From Burkholderiales bacterium (GTDB lineage: Bacteria; Pseudomonadota; Gammaproteobacteria; Burkholderiales; Burkholderiaceae_C), in NCBI GenBank assembly GCA_019509985.1, contig JAEKLF010000056.1, forward strand, positions 1 to 49,773: a stretch of 49,773 bases of DNA, written 5' to 3'. Made by a program: the position numbers and the translations under genes. Under the pieces are notes generated by a model that was given only the letters and a program-made list of their open reading frames with translations, was not told the DNA's origin and searched no databases. Positions 45,693 to 49,773 of this stretch are shown here, one piece after another. Each line of letters starts with the position of its first letter. The stretch's first letter is position 1.

Positions 45693-46036
45693 ACCTCGAC
45701 CTCGCGCGGCGCAAACGCCTTCAGCAGCGCGGCGAGCAGCGCCTCGGCCTTGGCCCCGTTGTCGCCGCCGTAGTTGCAGACGTAGACATCCAGCGTCACG
45801 CCGCCCAGCTCCGGCCAGGTGTGCACGGCCAGGTGGGATTCGGCCAGCAGCACGACGCCGGTGATGCCGCTCTGCTCGTCTTCGGGTGCAAAGCGGTGGA
45901 AGAGTTCGGCAACACCGGTGAGGCCCGACCGAGTGACCGCGTCACGACACAGCGCGGCGAGGGCATCCGCATCACGCATGACCGCCGGTGCCGGGTCCAC
46001 GCCGCGCAGGTCGGCGGTGAGGTGCAGGCCTTGCAC
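45650..46036 (-). CDS. speD: divergent SpeD (AdoMet decarboxylase family, pyruvoyl enzyme)
   Basis: The 128-residue protein keeps the self-processing and catalytic core of bacterial class 1B SpeD: AESHLAVHTWPE, where the ESH serine becomes the pyruvoyl group, and a cysteine in DVYVCNYGGDN. Ordinary SpeD has a CG there, so CNYGGDN is a departure, and an insertion PEDEQ precedes the SGITG strand. It could be a true AdoMet decarboxylase feeding the aminopropyltransferase, or a SpeD relative turned to ornithine or arginine, as reported for some SpeD homologues. The GTG start at 46036 is one base after the moaD stop. Its end overlaps the convergent oxidase gene by 43 bases. Confidence 0.83.
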   Translation of the reverse strand: MQGLHLTADLRGVDPAPAVMRDADALAALCRDAVTRSGLTGVAELFHRFAPEDEQSGITGVVLLAESHLAVHTWPELGGVTLDVYVCNYGGDNGAKAEALLAALLKAFAPREVEVQRLSRAAASTPAV

Positions 46037-46037
46037 G

Positions 46038-46292
46038 TCAGCCGCCCGTCACCGGCGGGAAGAAGGCCAGCTCGTCCCCGTCCGAGAGCGCGGCCGACTC
46101 GGCACACATCTTCTGGTTCAGTGCGCAACGTACCGCCTTGCCACGTGCGAGCGCGTCGGCATGAGCGCCATCACGGCCCAGCAGCGCCTCGCGCGCCGCA
46201 GCCACCGTGCTGCCTTCGGGCAGTGAGAGAGGTCCGCCCTCGCCCAACTTCTCGCGCAGTGACGCAAAGAACCGCAGCCGGATCGTGATCAC
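46038..46292 (-). CDS. moaD: molybdopterin synthase small subunit
   Basis: MoaD is the ubiquitin-like sulfur carrier of molybdopterin synthase. The 84-residue chain begins ITIRLRFFASLREKLG and ends FFPPVTGG, with the C-terminal Gly-Gly that is adenylated and thiocarboxylated. A GTG at 46292 overlaps the moeA stop (GTGA), so moeA and moaD are coupled. The next gene on this strand is speD after one base, while its usual partner moaE is 9.7 kb away. Confidence 0.93.
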   Translation of the reverse strand: MITIRLRFFASLREKLGEGGPLSLPEGSTVAAAREALLGRDGAHADALARGKAVRCALNQKMCAESAALSDGDELAFFPPVTGG

Positions 46293-47494
46293 GCCAACAG
46301 CTCCGCGAATGGAAGGAAGCGCACCGCATCCCCGACCCTGATGACCTGGCCCGGCGGGTTGTCGAGCAGGCCGTCGGCCCAGAAGGCCGAGGTCAGCACG
46401 CCGCTGCTCTGGTTGGTGAACAGCGCCAGGCCGCCCTCCTCGTCCAGCCGCACGCGCAGGAACTCGCGGCGCTTGTCGGGCTTGGGCCAGTCGAAGCCGG
46501 CGACGAGGCGGTAGCCGCGCGGCGCCACGCGCGTGGCGCCCTGCAACTTCAGCAGCGCCGGCCGCACGAGCACGAGGAAGGTCACGAGGCTGGACACGGG
46601 GTTGCCGGGCAGGCCGACGAAGTGAGCGTTGCCGACCTGACCAAACGCGAAGGGCTTGCCGGGCTTGATGGCGATGGCCCACAAGTCCAGGCGGCCTTCG
46701 GCCTGCACGGCGGGGCGCAGGTGGTCTTCCTCACCGACGGAGACGCCGCCCGAGGTCAGGATCACGTCGGCCCGGGAGGCCGCATCGCGCAGCGCGGCGC
46801 GGGTCGCGTCGAGGCGATCGGGGACGATGCCGAGGTCGACGACCTCGCAGCCCAGGCCTTCAAGCAAGGCGCGCAGCGTGAAGCGGTTGGAGTTGTAGAT
46901 CGCACCGGGCGGCAGCGGCTCGCCGGGCATGACGAGTTCGTCGCCGGTCGAGAACAGCGCCACGCGGGGGCGGCGGGTCACGGTCAACCGGGCCGCGCCG
47001 GCCGTGGCGGCCAGGCCAAGGGCGACGGCGTCCAGCCGCGCGCCGGCGGGCAGCACGACGCTGCCGGCCCGCACGTCCTCGCCGCGCAGGCGCACATGCT
47101 GGCCGGCTGTGACAGGCTGGTTGATGCGCAGACGATCGCCCACCAGTTCGGCGACCTCCTGCATGACGACGGTGTCGGCGCCCGGCGGGATCTGCGCGCC
47201 GGTGAAGATGCGCGCGGCCTCACCCGGCGGCAGCGGCGCGGGCACGCTGCCGGCCGGGATACGCTGGGTGACCGGCAGTTCCAGCGCCGCGTCGGCGGCG
47301 CGCAGCGCGTAGCCGTCCATCGCCGAGTTGTCCTCGGGCGGCACGTCCACCGGCGACACGAGATCGGCCGCCAGCACACGGCCGCGTGCATCGGCCGTGG
47401 CCAGGGTCTCGGTGCCTGCCAGCGGCTCGACCTGCGCCAGCAGCGTGGCCAGCGCGTCGTCGAGGGAGATCAGCGGTTTCTTGGGCTCAGACAT
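46289..47494 (-). CDS. moeA: molybdopterin molybdenumtransferase
   Basis: MoeA inserts molybdenum into adenylated molybdopterin. The 401-residue sequence has PPEDNSAMDGYALR, IFTGAQIPPGADTVVMQE, VALFSTGDELVMPGEPL, GAIYNSNRF, ILTSGGVSVGEEDH and VGLPGNPVSSLVTF, all family signatures. The length matches E. coli MoeA (411). The ATG at 47494 lies eight bases inside the end of thrC, so the genes thrC-moeA-moaD form a tight operon. The partner gene for adenylation, moaB or mog, is not in the window. Confidence 0.96.
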   Translation of the reverse strand: MSEPKKPLISLDDALATLLAQVEPLAGTETLATADARGRVLAADLVSPVDVPPEDNSAMDGYALRAADAALELPVTQRIPAGSVPAPLPPGEAARIFTGAQIPPGADTVVMQEVAELVGDRLRINQPVTAGQHVRLRGEDVRAGSVVLPAGARLDAVALGLAATAGAARLTVTRRPRVALFSTGDELVMPGEPLPPGAIYNSNRFTLRALLEGLGCEVVDLGIVPDRLDATRAALRDAASRADVILTSGGVSVGEEDHLRPAVQAEGRLDLWAIAIKPGKPFAFGQVGNAHFVGLPGNPVSSLVTFLVLVRPALLKLQGATRVAPRGYRLVAGFDWPKPDKRREFLRVRLDEEGGLALFTNQSSGVLTSAFWADGLLDNPPGQVIRVGDAVRFLPFAELLA

Positions 47495-48878
47495 GGGCGT
47501 GAATGTAGGCCTTGACCTGGCCCACATCGGCCAGCATGACCTTCACGCGCTTGGGGAGTTGCTCGATGCCTTCCAGGCCGGCCGGGCGCGGCGGCTCGGT
47601 GCCAAGCGCTTCGACGATGGTGGCCGCGAACTTGGCGGGCAGCGCGGTTTCCAGCACCAGCATGGTTACGCCAGCTTCGCGCTTTTCGAGCGCGACCTTG
47701 AGGCCGTCGGCCGTGTGCGGGTCGATGACGACGCCATGCTCGGCATGGCAGCGGCGGATGGTGGCGACGCGGTCGGCGTGCGTGCTGCGGCCGGAGACGA
47801 AGCCGAAGCCGGCGATGGCCGCATGTTCGTCGGCGGTCAGCGCGAAGGTCGGTGCGCCGAAGTGCTGCTTCACGCGTGCGCCGTCACGGCCCAGCAGGTC
47901 GAACACGAAGCGCTCGAAGTTGCTGGCCTTGGAGATGTCCATCGACGGGCTGGAGGTCTCGTGTGTGTCCGCCGTGCCGCGCGGGCGGTAGGCGCCGGTG
48001 CGAAAGAACTCGTCGAGCACGTCGTTCTCGTTGGTCGCGACGACGAGTTGCTTGATCGGCAGCCCCATCATGCGCGCGACGTGGCCAGCGCAGACGTTGC
48101 CGAAGTTGCCTGACGGCACGGTGAAGCTCACCTGTTCGTCGTTGCTCTTCGTCGCCTGGATGTAGCCAGCGAAGTAGTAGACGACCTGCGCCAGCAGCCG
48201 CGCCCAGTTGATGGAGTTGACCGTGCCGATGCGGTGCTCGCGCTTGAAGGCCAGATCGTTGGACACGGCCTTGACGATGTCCTGGCAGTCGTCGAACACG
48301 CCGTCGACGGCGATGTTGTGGATGTTGGCATCCTGCAGGCTGAACATCTGCGCCTGCTGGAAGGGGCTCATGCGGCCGTTGGGGCTGAGCATGAAGACGT
48401 TGACACCCTTCTTCCCGCGCATCGCGTACTCGGCGGCGCTGCCGGTGTCGCCCGAGGTGGCACCCAGGATGTTCAGCGTTTCGCCGCGGCGGCCGAGTTC
48501 GTACTCGAACAGCGCGCCGAGCAGTTGCATGGCCATGTCCTTGAAGGCCAGCGTCGGGCCGTTGGACAGGCCTTCCAGCGCGATGTGATCGCCCAGCCAG
48601 GTCAGCGGCGTGACTTCGGTCGTACCGAAGATCTCGGCCGTATAGACCTTGCGCGTGATGGCGTGCAAATCGTCGGCCGGGATGTCGTCGATGTAGAGCG
48701 ACAGGATCTCGAAGGCCAGGTCGGCGTACGACAGACCGCGCCACCGGTTCAGCGTTGCGTCGTCGACCTGCGGGTAGGTCTGGGGCAGGTACAGGCCACC
48801 GTCGGGCGCCAGGCCTTCGAGCAGGATGTCGCAGAAGCGGCGCGGCGTGGCGTCGCCACGGGTGGAGAGGTAGTTCAC
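47487..48878 (-). CDS. thrC: threonine synthase
   Basis: ThrC converts O-phosphohomoserine to threonine with pyridoxal phosphate. The 463-residue sequence starts MNYLSTRGDATPRRFCDILL, has the PLP-lysine segment GPTLAFKDMAMQLLG, then ILGATSGDTGSAA, VPSGNFGNVCAG and MDISKASNFERFVF, typical of the proteobacterial long type. The start is a GTG at 48878 fixed by the conserved N-terminus and overlapping the stop of the TPR gene (GTGA). In most Burkholderiales the gene before thrC is hom; here it is a TPR-repeat gene, and hom is not visible in the window. Confidence 0.96.
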   Translation of the reverse strand: MNYLSTRGDATPRRFCDILLEGLAPDGGLYLPQTYPQVDDATLNRWRGLSYADLAFEILSLYIDDIPADDLHAITRKVYTAEIFGTTEVTPLTWLGDHIALEGLSNGPTLAFKDMAMQLLGALFEYELGRRGETLNILGATSGDTGSAAEYAMRGKKGVNVFMLSPNGRMSPFQQAQMFSLQDANIHNIAVDGVFDDCQDIVKAVSNDLAFKREHRIGTVNSINWARLLAQVVYYFAGYIQATKSNDEQVSFTVPSGNFGNVCAGHVARMMGLPIKQLVVATNENDVLDEFFRTGAYRPRGTADTHETSSPSMDISKASNFERFVFDLLGRDGARVKQHFGAPTFALTADEHAAIAGFGFVSGRSTHADRVATIRRCHAEHGVVIDPHTADGLKVALEKREAGVTMLVLETALPAKFAATIVEALGTEPPRPAGLEGIEQLPKRVKVMLADVGQVKAYIHAHV

Positions 48879-49773
48879 GGAGCAGCGGTCGGAGTGGCCG
48901 TCGGAGTGGAGGTTGAATTGTCGGCGCGGAGTTGGGCCAGCGCGTCGGCGTAGCGCTTCACATCCGGATAACGCTGAGCCAGGGCCTCGCGAATCCGCAA
49001 CGCTTCGTTCAGCGCCGCAGGATCGCCAGTTGGCAATGAAGCGATGTCGATCAACGAGATGGCCAGATCATCCAGCGCCTCGGGGGTGCCGCCCAGGCGC
49101 TCCACCAGTTGCCGTCTCAGCGTGAGGCTTTCCCGGTAGACGCTTTCGGCCTGCGCCCAGTCGCCCTGCGCCTGGGCCACCCGGCCGAGGTTGTTGAGCG
49201 AGATCGACAGGTCGCGCAGTGCCTGTTGCCGCCTCAGCATGAGGCTTTCCCGACAGACGCTTTCGGCCTGCGCCCAGTCGCCCTGCGCCTGGGCCACCCC
49301 GGCGAGGTTGTCGAGCGAGATGGACAGGTCGCGCAGCGCCTCGGGCGTGCCGCCCAGGCGCTCCGCCAGTTGCCGACTCAACGTGAGGCTTTCCCGGTAG
49401 AGCTCTGCAGCCTGCGCCCAGTCGCCCTGCGCCTGGGCCACCCGGCCGAGGTTGTCGAGCGAGATCGACAAATCGCGCAGCGCCTCGGGCGTGCCGCCCA
49501 GGCGTTCGACCAGTTGCCGACTCAGCGTGAGGCTTTCCTTGTAGACGCTCTCGGCCTGCGCCCAGTCGCCCTGCGCCTCGGCCATCCCGCCGAGGTTGTT
49601 GAGCGAGATCGACAGATCGCGCAGCGACTCGGGCGTGCCGCCCAGGCGCTCCACCAGTTGCCGTCTCAGCGTGAGGCTTTCCCGGTAGACGCTTTCGGCC
49701 TGCGCCCAGTCGCCCTGCGCCTGGGCCACCCGGCCGAGGTTGTTGAGCGAGATCGACAGGTCGCGCAGTGCCT
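48875..49773 (-). CDS. TPR-like repeat protein, 5' end outside the window
   Basis: The frame is open to the right edge, so the N-terminal part lies outside. What can be seen is a row of 48-residue TPR-like units: GDWAQAESVYRESLTLRRQ, then LVERLGGTPEALRDLSISL, then NNLGRVAQAQ. At least five are in the window, followed by a divergent last unit (IDIASLPTGDPAALNEALRI) and a Ser/Thr/Pro/Ala tail. Kindred units occur in kinesin-light-chain-like and STAND-associated proteins, and serve protein binding. One unit lacks nine residues (LMLRRQQALRDLS). The stop overlaps the GTG start of thrC. The partner and the location of the protein are unknown. Confidence 0.8.
   Translation of the reverse strand, partial: ALRDLSISLNNLGRVAQAQGDWAQAESVYRESLTLRRQLVERLGGTPESLRDLSISLNNLGGMAEAQGDWAQAESVYKESLTLSRQLVERLGGTPEALRDLSISLDNLGRVAQAQGDWAQAAELYRESLTLSRQLAERLGGTPEALRDLSISLDNLAGVAQAQGDWAQAESVCRESLMLRRQQALRDLSISLNNLGRVAQAQGDWAQAESVYRESLTLRRQLVERLGGTPEALDDLAISLIDIASLPTGDPAALNEALRIREALAQRYPDVKRYADALAQLRADNSTSTPTATPTAAP
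49151..49773. repeat. 144-bp tandem coding repeats with one 117-bp copy
   Basis: The marker CTGCGCCCAG starts at 49151, 49268, 49412, 49556 and 49700. Three intervals are exactly 144 bp and the first is 117 bp, an in-frame loss of 27 bp. Copies are nearly identical at the DNA level, including codon choice, which points to recent duplication or conversion. They encode the 48-residue TPR-like units and continue past the window edge. Confidence 0.9.

Noticed and set aside
36416..46036. The block as a phage-defence island
   Set aside because: No nuclease, toxin, NTPase sensor or other usual defence effector is seen; the enzymes point to amine chemistry. SPFH and DUF4178 alone are not enough for a defence call.
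49151..49773. Regular repeats considered as a CRISPR array or satellite
   Set aside because: The 144-bp units have no short repeat/unique spacer pattern, keep one reading frame and encode 48-residue TPR-like units.

Overview
The window is gene-dense, very GC-rich (roughly two thirds G+C or more) bacterial chromosome. The gene families (ClpB, Mfd, NadA/NadB, MoaD/MoaE/MoeA, DctB/DctD-like regulators, a PEP-CTERM protein, an Arr enzyme), the codon use and the stop/start overlaps point to a betaproteobacterium of the order Burkholderiales, most likely from the Rubrivivax/Roseateles/Leptothrix side. That placement is an inference from content, not from a search. I found no rRNA, tRNA, CRISPR array, insertion sequence, integrase or prophage gene. 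No gap between genes exceeds 300 bases. The first 207 bases, downstream of ispD, hold no gene I can support; ispF, which often follows ispD, is not there.

Layout. 0.2-3.5 kb: ispD and a class II aldolase-like gene (minus), then an RlmN-type radical SAM enzyme and a secreted chalcone-isomerase-like protein (plus). 3.5-8.2 kb: a DctB/DctD-like two-component pair beside a KgtP-like transporter. The transporter has a near-consensus sigma-54 promoter and two matching upstream dyads. 8.3-15.8 kb: DUF885 protein, mfd, a PEP-CTERM protein, serB and an orphan solute-binding protein. 15.8-20.7 kb: an amidohydrolase relic, an S4 protein, a ThDP enzyme, a rifamycin ADP-ribosyltransferase (arr), and an Fsr-like MFS pump divergent from an AraC regulator. 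20.8-26.3 kb: a DUF2892 peptide coupled to an ECF sigma factor, a secreted three-repeat protein, then nadA and nadB facing each other around a ComFB-like gene and a small cysteine-rich protein. 26.4-32.8 kb: an S9 peptidase, a fatty-acid-hydroxylase-type membrane enzyme divergent from an AraC regulator, a DUF2804 protein and a diguanylate cyclase. 32.8-36.3 kb: clpB (RpoH-type promoter), crcB and moaE (minus). 46.0-49.8 kb: a TPR-repeat gene cut by the window edge, thrC, moeA, moaD and speD, tightly packed on the minus strand.

The most interesting region is 36.4-46.0 kb. Between moaD-speD and moaE lies a plus-strand block: an SPFH-SHOCT scaffold protein, a zinc-ribbon/DUF4178 membrane protein, a one-module DUF350 protein, an M48 membrane peptidase, a YciI-like protein, an exported beta-propeller, a membrane-embedded aminopropyltransferase (spermidine-synthase fold), an 85-residue protein and a predicted Tat-exported lipoprotein flavin oxidase. 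A divergent SpeD lies convergent with the last of these. I read this as a candidate membrane-associated polyamine-making and polyamine-oxidising system. The component families are known and have been linked by gene neighbourhood, but I know of no settled function for the whole assembly.

Other regulatory structures are supported directly by the bases: an exact 9-base direct repeat at 21-bp spacing upstream of the hydroxylase gene (AraC-like half-sites), and a 7-bp inverted repeat in the MFS/AraC divergon.
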